This document shows positions 1-7,610 of a stretch of 64,000 nucleotides of DNA, piece after piece. The DNA is from Pseudomonas sp. 102515 (GTDB lineage Bacteria > Pseudomonadota > Gammaproteobacteria > Pseudomonadales > Pseudomonadaceae), in assembly GCF_031085165.1 (NCBI RefSeq), contig NZ_JAVHTY010000001.1, forward strand, positions 248,001-312,000, in the 5' to 3' direction. A model generated the notes under the pieces. The model was not told the DNA's origin and searched no databases. It saw only the letters and a list, made by a program, of their open reading frames with translations. Numbering within the stretch: the stretch's first letter is position 1; each line of letters starts with the position of its first letter. Both the position numbers and the translations under genes were made by a program.

Positions 1-64
1 GATCCTCTACGTCGACGGTGGCTTCAACACCACCGCCATGGGTCAGCTCAACGACGACGAGTGA
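1..64 (+). CDS. fabI: Enoyl-ACP reductase FabI, C-terminal fragment
   Basis: Only the last 20 residues are present; the gene begins outside the window. They read ILYVDGGFNTTAMG followed by an acidic tail and TGA at 62-64. This closely matches the C-terminus of Pseudomonas FabI, the NADH-dependent enoyl-acyl-carrier-protein reductase of fatty acid synthesis. VDGGF is the usual short-chain dehydrogenase C-terminal motif. The gene ends just before a strong hairpin shared with the convergent FNT gene. The identification rests on a short but distinctive tail. Confidence 0.85.
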   Translation, partial: ILYVDGGFNTTAMGQLNDDE

Positions 65-80
65 GCGTGACCGTCGCCTG

Positions 81-119
81 AAAGCAGAAGGGCCGGCAAT
101 TTGCCGGCCCTTCTGCTTT
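81..119. terminator. Bidirectional rho-independent terminator between fabI and the FNT gene
   Basis: A perfect 19-bp inverted repeat (81-99 and 101-119) around one unpaired T has a GC-rich core (GGGCCGGC) and A/T-rich ends, so it can terminate transcription from both sides. It lies between convergent genes and touches the stop codon of the minus-strand gene. Confidence 0.9.
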
Positions 120-982
120 CAGGTATCGCTGCGCACCTGCGCGTGGCTGATCAGCGCGAAGATCAGACTACCCCCGACTATGTTGCCGACCAGGGTCGGA
201 CCGGCGAAGGTCAGCAGGAAGTCTCCCCAGCTCGCCTCCCCGGCGAATACCAGATAAGCCACCTCCACACTGCCCACCACGATGTGGGTGAAGTCGCCCA
301 GCGCCATCAGATAGGTGATGAGCACGATGATCCAGATCCGGGCATTTTCCGCCGCGGGCAGCATCCAGACCATGGTGGCGATCATCCAGCCGGACACTAT
401 GCCCTTGGCGAACATGGCCGACGCATCGTTCTCCATGACATGCGTACCGATCTCGAGAAATTTCGCATCGGTCTTGGTGTCGAACAAAGGCAGGTGCAGG
501 ACCACGTAGGCGACCAGGACGGTCCCGATGAGATTGCCCACCAGTACCACGCCCCATAGCCGCCCCAGGCGACCGAAGTTGTGCAGCGTAGGCTCGCTCA
601 TCACCGGCAGCACCGCCGTCAGGGTGTTTTCGGTGAACAGCTGCTGGCGCGCCAGGATCACGGCTAGGAAGCCGGCCGAATAGCCGAAGCTGGCGATGAC
701 CTTGCTGTAGCCACCCTCGGGCAGGTTGGCATTGAGCAAGCCCATCGCCATCAGCGACAGGCCCATGGTCAGGCCGGCGGCCAGTGCCGACCAGAACAGC
801 GCCGCAATCGTCCGCTCGAGTTCGTGATCACCCTGGGTCCGGATGATCTCGTGCAGCACCACGGCGCGTGGCAACTGGTTCTCGTCGACGTCCTCTTCTT
901 CCGCGCGACTCAGTTCAGGGTCGTCCGGACCGGATTCCTGCCGCTGTCGGGACTCTTCGGACTGCTCCGGGTCTCTCTTCAT
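119..982 (-). CDS. Formate/nitrite transporter (FNT) family channel, YfdC-type
   Basis: Predicted inner-membrane channel of 287 aa. A hydrophilic, acidic N-terminus of about 50 residues rich in E, D, Q and R precedes the membrane core. Visible FNT features are LARQQLFTENTL, several hydrophobic helices, and GDFTHIVVGS, which carries the His expected near the pore in FNT channels. The extended acidic N-terminus and the RQQLFTEN motif resemble E. coli YfdC more than FocA or NirC, so the substrate is uncertain. I chose the ATG at 982-980 because it overlaps the stop of the upstream small gene (TGATG), suggesting translational coupling. An in-frame start 7 codons upstream is possible. Confidence 0.85.
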   Translation of the reverse strand: MKRDPEQSEESRQRQESGPDDPELSRAEEEDVDENQLPRAVVLHEIIRTQGDHELERTIAALFWSALAAGLTMGLSLMAMGLLNANLPEGGYSKVIASFGYSAGFLAVILARQQLFTENTLTAVLPVMSEPTLHNFGRLGRLWGVVLVGNLIGTVLVAYVVLHLPLFDTKTDAKFLEIGTHVMENDASAMFAKGIVSGWMIATMVWMLPAAENARIWIIVLITYLMALGDFTHIVVGSVEVAYLVFAGEASWGDFLLTFAGPTLVGNIVGGSLIFALISHAQVRSDT

Positions 983-1227
983 CACACGGCCTGCTCGTCC
1001 CAAAGAAGCTCATCGTCGTCGCCAATCTCCGTCACACGATTGAGCGCGGCATCAGCTGCCTCTTCCGCTTCGGAGGCCAGATCGAAATGGCGTTCGGTGG
1101 CGACCTTGTGAAAGGTCGGACGGGCATCCTCGCGCCGGGCCTTGACAGCGATGATCGCTTCGAAACCCTGTTCAGCCGGAACGGCGGACGAGATCGCTTC
1201 GTGATGATTGAAATGCTTGATAGCCAT
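982..1227 (-). CDS. Small acidic hypothetical protein
   Basis: An 81-residue protein beginning MAIKHFNHHEA, with GGAGA about 10 bases upstream of this ATG. The C-terminal half is acidic and Ala-rich (LASEAEEAADAALNRV, then IGDDDELLWDEQ). There is no signal peptide or membrane segment. The stop overlaps the start of the FNT channel gene by one base, so the two are probably co-translated. I do not recognise the family. A longer frame starting at 1278 exists but lacks a good ribosome binding site. Confidence 0.65.
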   Translation of the reverse strand: MAIKHFNHHEAISSAVPAEQGFEAIIAVKARREDARPTFHKVATERHFDLASEAEEAADAALNRVTEIGDDDELLWDEQAV

Positions 1228-1321
1228 GGACGCCGTTGTCTCCACACCTGGGCGACCGGACTGGTCGCACCTGATCAATAGACTGTGCCGGCGGAAAAAC
1301 GATCTGTGGCGACGGAGCGGA

Positions 1322-1702
1322 TCAGGCGCCGAGCAGCTTCTGCACCTGTAGGTGGAGACGCTCGAGGGAGAACGGCTTGGTCAGCAAGGGGACCTTGCCC
1401 AGCAATGGCGAACCGGTATCGATGATTTCGGCGGGATAACCGCTGATGAAGAGGACCTTGAGGTCAGGGCGCAGCTTGAGGGCGGGCTCGGCGATCATCA
1501 CGCCGGAGACGTCGTCGGGGAGACGGAAGTCTGTTATCAGTAGATCCAGGCGTGGCCGACCAGCCAGGATGCGGAAGGCTTCGAGTGACGAGGGCGCCTG
1601 CAGGACGGTGTAGCCCAGTTCGGAAAGATAATCCGCCAGAATCATCAAAATCTGCGGCTCATCCTCGACGACCAGGACAACCTTGCTCTGTTCCGCACTC
1701 AC
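1322..1702 (-). CDS. Single-domain response regulator (CheY-like receiver)
   Basis: 126 aa consisting of one receiver domain and no output domain. The acidic pair E13/D14 (VVEDEP), phosphoacceptor D58 (LLITDFRLPD), S87 (FISGYP) and K109 (LLTKPF) are all in place, so phosphorylation should be possible. The FISGY-LTKPF signature is typical of stand-alone receivers that are partners of hybrid kinases. No kinase gene lies nearby. It precedes the small acidic gene and the FNT channel gene on the same strand after a gap of about 95 bp, so co-transcription is plausible. The partner is unknown. Confidence 0.85.
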   Translation of the reverse strand: MSAEQSKVVLVVEDEPQILMILADYLSELGYTVLQAPSSLEAFRILAGRPRLDLLITDFRLPDDVSGVMIAEPALKLRPDLKVLFISGYPAEIIDTGSPLLGKVPLLTKPFSLERLHLQVQKLLGA

Positions 1703-1814
1703 TATCTAACCCCTGTACCCACACGCTCGGCTCCCTTGGACACCGGGCGCCTGCAAAGTTCCATTCCAGACGCAGATTGAGGGGGCGCCGGATGTGCCAG
1801 CGGCCCCCTGGACC

Positions 1815-2027
1815 TTACTGCTGTTGCTTCTGCCCTTGCTCGTTGATGGTGGTCTTGCCAGCTCCTGTCGCGGCGCCAGCGCCCTCACCGGTCTTCTGAC
1901 CAGCCGGGGTACCCATGCCAGCGCTATTGGCCTTCGGCGGATTGCCTGCGCTTTCGGTTGCGAAGGCGGCGCCACTGGCGGCGATCAGACCAGCAAACAT
2001 CAAGGCAGAGATTTTCTTCGCGTTCAT
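1815..2027 (-). CDS. Small exported hypothetical protein
   Basis: 70 aa with a classical signal peptide (MNAKKISALMFAGLIAASG, probable cleavage after AFA). The mature part is about 48 residues, low in complexity, rich in Gly, Ala, Thr and Gln, and ends in KQQQ. There are no Cys residues. The start is supported by a GGAG ribosome binding site about 9 bases upstream; an upstream in-frame start at 2069 would put 14 residues before the signal peptide and is rejected. Small Gly/Ala-rich periplasmic proteins like this are common in pseudomonads and usually uncharacterised. Confidence 0.7.
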   Translation of the reverse strand: MNAKKISALMFAGLIAASGAAFATESAGNPPKANSAGMGTPAGQKTGEGAGAATGAGKTTINEQGQKQQQ

Positions 2028-2916
2028 GGTAGGACTCCGGGTTGATTGGACACTGTTTAGGCAGGCCAAGCGCCGATTCGTTCTCTACCGGATAACAGCA
2101 GCGCTGTAACCTGATACTAAAGATTGCCGTAGGGGCAATCCAGCCGCACGGTAGGGCTCCGGGATACCGTGTTGGAGATCGTAGCCGCTATTCGTCCTGC
2201 TATTGCCGCTGGCGGCCTCCGCCCAGGCGCCCTTCCCCAGGCCACGGGCAGGTTACGCCTCAATCCAGCGCGGGTGACGCCGGGACTTGTCAGCACGGCG
2301 GCCCTCCGCTGGCCAGTCCGGTCAATCTCCCAAGCCAGACGCCGGGGACAGCCTGGGCGAAGATCGTCCCAACCACGTGAGCGACGTTCTCTTCCAAATC
2401 TTGGAAAGCGAGTGGATGGAGGGCCCGATGGGGATGATCGTCGCCGTCGTCGCAGGTCCCCGATTTGGGCCAGATGACGTCCGTCCATTCCCCGTGGCCA
2501 CTCATAGCCATAACAGCGCCGTGAGTGGCCATCGCTGAGCGGAGTTCGCTCCCGGTCCTGCACCGTGTGGCCGGGAGCACGGCACCAGCCGGCGAAGAAT
2601 GGCGACGGACCGGGGCCGAGACGGCTGCTTCGGCGTAGCCGTGGGGATCGGGCTTCTTGGGTGCACTATAGGCGTCCACCGTTCCTCTCGGCATGAGAGA
2701 CACCCTCTGGCGCGAGGACCATCAACCGGATCACGGCGACTAACATGACCGTGCGTACGGCGCTGTCCAGGCGGGGATGACGTAGCGCGGACCTAGGAAA
2801 AACAATGATTATCGGGCTTTCTCCACGACCACTCCCCCTCAAGCCCGTGATGACAGACGGCAGCGAACCGCCTATGAACGGTTGCCCTCTACCCACCAAA
2901 GCCCTTTGCTCAAGCC
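2028..2916. other. Long intergenic region without a supportable gene
   Basis: About 890 bp between the small exported protein and the OprD gene. Several open frames of 80-150 codons occur on both strands, but they overlap one another, are rich in Arg, Pro and Gly as shadow frames are in GC-rich DNA, lack convincing ribosome binding sites and match no family I recognise. The region may hold promoters, an unrecognised RNA or a decayed gene. Confidence 0.5.
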
Positions 2917-4269
2917 TCACAGTAACCGCAGTGGATAGTCGACGATCACCCGCAGCTGATCGACCGAACCGCCGGTGGAAAGCGAGCCCCGGTGCCAGGC
3001 CTGGCGCACCCTGATGGACAGTCCCTTGGCCGAGCCGGATTGCACGACATAGCGCCCTTCCAGATTCAGCTCCCTCTCCCGGTCGCCGGTGCCGTACAGT
3101 CCGCGATAGGCACTGGTGGCGGGCAGGTTGCTGCCGTCGATGTCGCTGCCCCCGATGTAGCGGGTCATGAGGCTGAGCCCGGGCACCCCGAGGGTCTTGA
3201 AGTTGAGGTCGTAACGCGCTTGCCAGGAGCGCTCGCCGGGTGCGTTGAAGTCGGAGAACATCGAGGCATTGCCGAGAAACAGACCGCCACCGGTGCGCCC
3301 GTTGTCGCCCATGCCGATGTAGTCGAATGGCGTATCGCCATCGATCCGCTGCCAGCCCAGGGTAAAGGTCTGAGGACCGAGACTGTAGGCGGCGGCGAGG
3401 CTGTAGGCCGTGTTGTCGATGGGACCGGCGTTGGCGGCACCGGTATCGAGGGTCCGGTAAAGGTTGGCATCGAAGGTCAGCGACTGGCTCGCCGACAATG
3501 GCTGCACCAGGTTGAAGTTGCCGTAGTATTGATTCCAGATGTCGTCGAGCTTGGCCGCGTAGAGCGACAGGCTGACACCCTTGGCCAGGGCGTATTTCCC
3601 CCCGGCGAAGTCGACGTGATCCGCGCGGCGCCGGGCATAACCGGCCCAGAGATCGCCATCCCGGTTGGTGCTGACCTGATCGGTACCCGAGGTGAAATGT
3701 CCGGCTTCCAGCGTCAAGCCGGAGATGTCCGTACTGAGGATGCTCCAGCCGGTGGCACTCTGGGGCAGCAGGCGGCTGGTGCTGATGGCGAAGACCGGTG
3801 CCGTGGGCAGTTGCTGACCGTAGCGCACCACCGTCTGTCCCAAACGCAGCTTGGCCGCCGCGCCGGCGCGGGAATACTCGTCCGCCGGTTGGTTGCCGGC
3901 ATGGACGGGTAGATTGCCGGTTCCCCGGAGCCCGGGACCGCCATCGAACTTCAGGCCCAGGTAGCCGAACGCGTCGACGCCCAACCCGACCGTGCCCTGG
4001 GTGAAGCCGGACTGGTAGTCGAGTAGAAAGCCCTGGGTCCAATCCTTCTGATCGGCACGGCCGTTGCGGCGATCGCTGCCGAAATAATAGTTGCGCAGGG
4101 TCAGGGTGAGCTTGCTGTCGTCCACGAAGCCGTCGGCCCTGGCCTCCTCGCCCGTCAGCAGCCCCATACAGCTGCCCAATACGCCCAGTGCCAGCGGCGC
4201 GGCCAGGCGTCTGCCGTGCAACCAGCGACTGGCTCGGGGTAATCCTTTCTGATAGCGCAAGCGTTCCAT
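2917..4269 (-). CDS. OprD family outer-membrane porin
   Basis: 450-residue substrate-specific porin of the OprD/Opd family. The N-terminus carries an Arg-rich stretch and a hydrophobic signal segment (about residues 20-40), cleaved near EEARA before DGFVDDSKLTLTLRNYYF, a typical OprD mature start. The remainder alternates beta-strands, including DWTQGFLLDYQSGFTQG, and the C-terminus (VIVDYPLRLL) is a porin-like last strand. Length fits the family (about 420-460). The ATG at 4269 is preceded by AGAGGA at good spacing. It lies 124 bp downstream of the ABC importer operon on the same strand, which suggests it feeds substrate to that importer. The substrate cannot be read from sequence. Confidence 0.88.
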   Translation of the reverse strand: MERLRYQKGLPRASRWLHGRRLAAPLALGVLGSCMGLLTGEEARADGFVDDSKLTLTLRNYYFGSDRRNGRADQKDWTQGFLLDYQSGFTQGTVGLGVDAFGYLGLKFDGGPGLRGTGNLPVHAGNQPADEYSRAGAAAKLRLGQTVVRYGQQLPTAPVFAISTSRLLPQSATGWSILSTDISGLTLEAGHFTSGTDQVSTNRDGDLWAGYARRRADHVDFAGGKYALAKGVSLSLYAAKLDDIWNQYYGNFNLVQPLSASQSLTFDANLYRTLDTGAANAGPIDNTAYSLAAAYSLGPQTFTLGWQRIDGDTPFDYIGMGDNGRTGGGLFLGNASMFSDFNAPGERSWQARYDLNFKTLGVPGLSLMTRYIGGSDIDGSNLPATSAYRGLYGTGDRERELNLEGRYVVQSGSAKGLSIRVRQAWHRGSLSTGGSVDQLRVIVDYPLRLL

Positions 4270-4365
4270 GAAGTCCTCTGCGGAGTGTGGCCGATCTAGT
4301 TGTCGGAAAGACGCGCGCACGAAGGCAGTGGCATCCCACCACGGCCTTGGCGACGTCTGTTGGCA

Positions 4366-4387
4366 GGCCCGCAACCCCGTGCGGGCC
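4366..4387. terminator. Hairpin between the ABC operon and the porin gene
   Basis: GGCCCGCA (4366-4373), a 6-nt loop and TGCGGGCC (4380-4387) form a perfect 8-bp stem just after the stop of the ABC ATPase gene. There is no clear T-run, so it may attenuate read-through, stabilise the upstream mRNA, or simply be structured RNA. Confidence 0.45.
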
Positions 4388-4393
4388 CTGATC

Positions 4394-5860
4394 TCAGGTC
4401 AGGGATTCAGCCAGGCGGCTGCCCTGCTCCCGTGCCGGCGCTTGGTCCTGCAGGGGTCTGGTGTGGGTGCCCAGGTGGATGCGCCGATCGGCGACGGCAT
4501 CCACCAGGTCCTCGTCATGGCTGACCAGGAGGATGGCGGTCCCGGATTCCTCAGCCGTCTCGACCAGCAGCTCGATCATCTCCTTCTGGGTGATGAGATC
4601 CAGCCGCGAACTGGGTTCGTCGGCAAAGATCAGCGCCGGATCGAGCAAGAGCACGCGCAGCAGGGAAAAACGCTGCAATTCACCGCCGGAGATGTTGCCG
4701 GGCAAGCGATCCAGCAGGCGCTCGTCGAGGCGAAGGCGTTGCATCAGCCGACCGATGCGTGCCGTATCCAGTCGATGCAGCCGCACCAGATCCGCCAGCA
4801 GGTGGCGAATGGTCACCGAGGGCGCGAAGGCGGCCACTGGGTCCTGGTGCAGCTTCTGGAAGGCGAAGCGACCGAGGCCTGGCTGGCGATGAATCGCCCC
4901 GGCGCCGGGCGTGGCCAGGCCGAGCAGGATGTCGCCCAGGGTCGACTTGCCGCAGCCGGATGGCCCCGTCACGCCGAGAATCTCCCCGGGCCGGACGGTA
5001 AAGGACAAGTCCTCGAACAGCTGCTTGCCACCGCGCTGGACGGCGAGGCCTTCCACCGTGACCACGGCTTTTTCAGTGATGGCTCGCGAGGTACGTTTCG
5101 GCCATTGCGCGGGGTCGGCGGCCAGCAGCTCGCGGGTGTAGGCATGCTGCGGCTGGCCCAGCACCTGCTCGGCCGTACCGGATTCGATGACCCGTCCCTT
5201 GAGCATGATCATCACCTCGCCACCCAGTCGGCGCGCGACTTCCAGGTCGTGGGTGATGATGAGCAGGCTGCCGCCCTCGGCCAGCATGGCCTTGAGCAGG
5301 TCGATGACCTCGTCGATGCGGTCACGATCCAGCCCCTTGGTGGGCTCGTCGGCGATCAGCACCGGCGAGCCACCGGCATGGGTGGCGGCAAAGGCCACGC
5401 GCTGGGCCATGCCACCGGACAGCTGGAAGGGATACTTGCGCTCGGCGCCGGCCAGGCCCAACCGCGCCAGATCCGCGCTGGCCCTGTCGCGGGCTTCGGC
5501 ACGGCCGAGGCCGACCACCTGGGTATAGGTCTCGGCAACCTGGGAGCGTGCCTGCATGGTCGGGTCCAGGCTCAGCCAGGGTTCCTGGGGCAGCACCGCC
5601 AGCCCCCTGCCCCAGTGCTTACGGCGACCGGCCTCGCGGCCTTCTTCGCTGAAGCCATCCGCCAGGCCTATCTGCCCGTGGGCCTGCAGCCCCGCCGGCA
5701 GGTTGCCGACCACCCCTTGGGCGAACAGGCTCTTGCCCGAGCCGGTCTCGCCGATGATCGACAGCACCTGACCCGGCGCCAGGCGGATGGACAGCGGTTC
5801 CACCAGTTGGGCCTCGGCGGTGCGGATCTCCAGCGCCGTGGTGGTGAGCAAGGCGGTCAT
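4394..5860 (-). CDS. Fused double ATP-binding subunit of a peptide/nickel/opine-type ABC importer
   Basis: 488 aa with two complete nucleotide-binding domains. Domain 1 has Walker A GETGSGKS, signature LSGGMAQRV and Walker B VLIADEPTKGLD. Domain 2 has GPSGCGKS, ISGGELQRFSLLRVLL and LIFADEPSSRLD. It is therefore a fusion of DppD- and DppF-like subunits that would energise the two permeases encoded immediately upstream. The ATG at 5860 overlaps the upstream stop (ATGA) and has GGAGG ahead of it. The long extension in the same frame is an artefact. The layout of binding protein, two permeases and fused ATPase resembles P. aeruginosa sppABCD (PA2058-2061) as I recall it, but orthology is not proven. 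Confidence 0.9.
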   Translation of the reverse strand: MTALLTTTALEIRTAEAQLVEPLSIRLAPGQVLSIIGETGSGKSLFAQGVVGNLPAGLQAHGQIGLADGFSEEGREAGRRKHWGRGLAVLPQEPWLSLDPTMQARSQVAETYTQVVGLGRAEARDRASADLARLGLAGAERKYPFQLSGGMAQRVAFAATHAGGSPVLIADEPTKGLDRDRIDEVIDLLKAMLAEGGSLLIITHDLEVARRLGGEVMIMLKGRVIESGTAEQVLGQPQHAYTRELLAADPAQWPKRTSRAITEKAVVTVEGLAVQRGGKQLFEDLSFTVRPGEILGVTGPSGCGKSTLGDILLGLATPGAGAIHRQPGLGRFAFQKLHQDPVAAFAPSVTIRHLLADLVRLHRLDTARIGRLMQRLRLDERLLDRLPGNISGGELQRFSLLRVLLLDPALIFADEPSSRLDLITQKEMIELLVETAEESGTAILLVSHDEDLVDAVADRRIHLGTHTRPLQDQAPAREQGSRLAESLT

Positions 5861-6678
5861 GGCTTGCGTCCTCCGGTGATGAGCAGCAGCGAGAGCACGG
5901 CCAGAAAGATCGCCAGGATTGGCAGGCCCATGACCAGGGGCGCTTCGGCGTAATAGGGCAGCAATTCGGTGATCATCAGTCCCAGTTCGGCGGTGGGCGG
6001 GCGTACGCCGATGCTGACGAAACCCAGGGCAGCGATGGCCATGATGGTCGAGGCGGCGCCAAAGGCAGCGATGGTCAGGAGTACCGGCGCCAGTTGTGGC
6101 CAGAGATGGCGGCGCACGATGTAGACCGGCCCGAAGCCCAGCAACTGGCTGGCGGCCACCGCCGGCGAGGCCAGCACGGTGCGCGACAGCGCCCAGGTCA
6201 TGCGGAAGTACTCCACCCACAGCACCAGGGCCACGGCGCTGTAGAGGGCGACGAAGGAGCCGGGAAACACCGCGACGATCAGCAGCACCAGCAGCAGGCC
6301 AGGCAGGGCCAGGAACAACTCGGCCAGCCCGCCCAGCAGCTTGTCGACCAGCCCGCCCTTCCAGGCGGCCAGGATGCCCAGCAGCACGCCGGGAATGGCG
6401 GCGGTGCAGACGCTGATGAAGGCCAGCCCTAGGGAGAAGCGGATGGCCACCGACAGCCGCGCCAGCATGTCGCGGCCCAGGTGGTCGGTGCCCAGGGGAT
6501 AGGCGCTGCTGGGCGCCGCGAGGATCGCCCCATAGTCCTGGCGGGCGATGTCGCCCTGCCAGAGCAGTGGCGTGAGTACGGCGAAGGCGATCAGGGCCGC
6601 CAGCAGACCCAGGCCCAGTCCGCGCGCGGAGGACTGCACCGGAGGCGCCACCGAGGCGACGGTAGCATCGAGATTCAT
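5857..6678 (-). CDS. ABC importer permease, DppC/OppC-like
   Basis: 273-residue inner-membrane permease. It has an N-terminal helix after about 20 residues, then the OppC-type motif YPLGTDHLGRDMLARL, and a binding-protein-dependent transport domain of several helices. GFGPVYIVRRHLWPQL occupies the EAA-loop region that contacts the ATPase. Start and stop overlap both neighbours by four bases (ATGA), so it is translationally coupled within the operon. GGGAGAAA precedes the ATG. It would pair with the DppB-like permease to form the channel. Confidence 0.9.
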   Translation of the reverse strand: MNLDATVASVAPPVQSSARGLGLGLLAALIAFAVLTPLLWQGDIARQDYGAILAAPSSAYPLGTDHLGRDMLARLSVAIRFSLGLAFISVCTAAIPGVLLGILAAWKGGLVDKLLGGLAELFLALPGLLLVLLIVAVFPGSFVALYSAVALVLWVEYFRMTWALSRTVLASPAVAASQLLGFGPVYIVRRHLWPQLAPVLLTIAAFGAASTIMAIAALGFVSIGVRPPTAELGLMITELLPYYAEAPLVMGLPILAIFLAVLSLLLITGGRKP

Positions 6679-7610
6679 GCGTTTCTCCCGCGCGGGTCGA
6701 TCAGGTGATTGGCGAGATCGACCAGGGTGTTGAGGAGGACGAACAGCAGGCCCATCGCCAGGGCGGTGCCCTGCACCATGGGCACGTCGCGCTGGACGAT
6801 GGCGTGGACCAGGCCGTGGCCGATGCCCGGCCAGGCGAACAGCGTCTCCACCACCACCACGCCCTCGATGAGATACACCAGCTGCACGCCCAGGTAGGTC
6901 ACCACCGGCACGCCGATGTTGCGCAGGCCATGGCGCAGGAAGACGCCGGCGCCTCTCAGGCCCTTGAGGCGACCGAAGCTGTAGTAGGCGGAGGCCGCGA
7001 CGTCCACGGTGGCATCCCGGGCGACCCGGGAAGACACCGCGGCCAGTCCCAGCGCCAGGGTCAGCGTGGGCAAGACGCTGTGCCAGAAGGTGCCGTGACC
7101 GGCTGCCGGGAACAGTCGCCAGGAAATGGCGAACAGCAGTACGAAGATCACGCCCAGGACGAATTGCGGCAGCGCGCGGATCGCGGTGGTCAGCACCAGC
7201 AGGCCGCGGTCCAGTAGGCCGCCCGGACGCAGACCGGCCACTACGCCCAGCGGCGGGCCGAGCAGCAGCGACAGGCAGACGGCGCCGATGGCCAGGCGGA
7301 TGGAGCTGCCCAGTTCGTGGGCGACGACGTCCATCACCGGCTTGCCGGAGACCAGCGAATGGCCGAGATCCAGGGTCAGCAGATCACCGATCCAGGCGAA
7401 GAAGCGCCACAGCAGCGGCTGGTCCAGATTGAGCTCGGCCCGCACCGCCTCGGCCGCGGCGGTATCCACCAGGTCGTAGCCGTAGCGCCCGGCCGCGATG
7501 CGGTAGGCGGCGTCGCCCGGCAGCAGGTTCATGAACAGGAAGGTGAGCCCCCCGACCAGCAAGGCGACCAGGCCCGCCTGCAGCAGGCGAAAGGCGAGCA
7601 GGCGGGTCAT
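6675..7610 (-). CDS. ABC importer permease, DppB/OppB-like
   Basis: 311-residue permease with an N-terminal helix, the family motif LNLDQPLLWRFFAWIGD, five to six helices, and the characteristic C-terminal VETLFAWPGIGHGLVHAI followed by QRDVPMVQG of DppB/NikB/OppB proteins. I place the start at 7610, where ATGA overlaps the stop of the binding-protein gene. A start three codons upstream is possible but would lengthen the overlap. It is the second gene of a tightly coupled four-gene operon. Confidence 0.9.
   Translation of the reverse strand: MTRLLAFRLLQAGLVALLVGGLTFLFMNLLPGDAAYRIAAGRYGYDLVDTAAAEAVRAELNLDQPLLWRFFAWIGDLLTLDLGHSLVSGKPVMDVVAHELGSSIRLAIGAVCLSLLLGPPLGVVAGLRPGGLLDRGLLVLTTAIRALPQFVLGVIFVLLFAISWRLFPAAGHGTFWHSVLPTLTLALGLAAVSSRVARDATVDVAASAYYSFGRLKGLRGAGVFLRHGLRNIGVPVVTYLGVQLVYLIEGVVVVETLFAWPGIGHGLVHAIVQRDVPMVQGTALAMGLLFVLLNTLVDLANHLIDPRGRNA

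Noticed and set aside
2290..2703. A 137-codon minus-strand frame in the gap before the OprD gene
   Set aside because: No family resemblance or clear ribosome binding site, and other frames overlap it. Retained only as part of the unexplained intergenic region.
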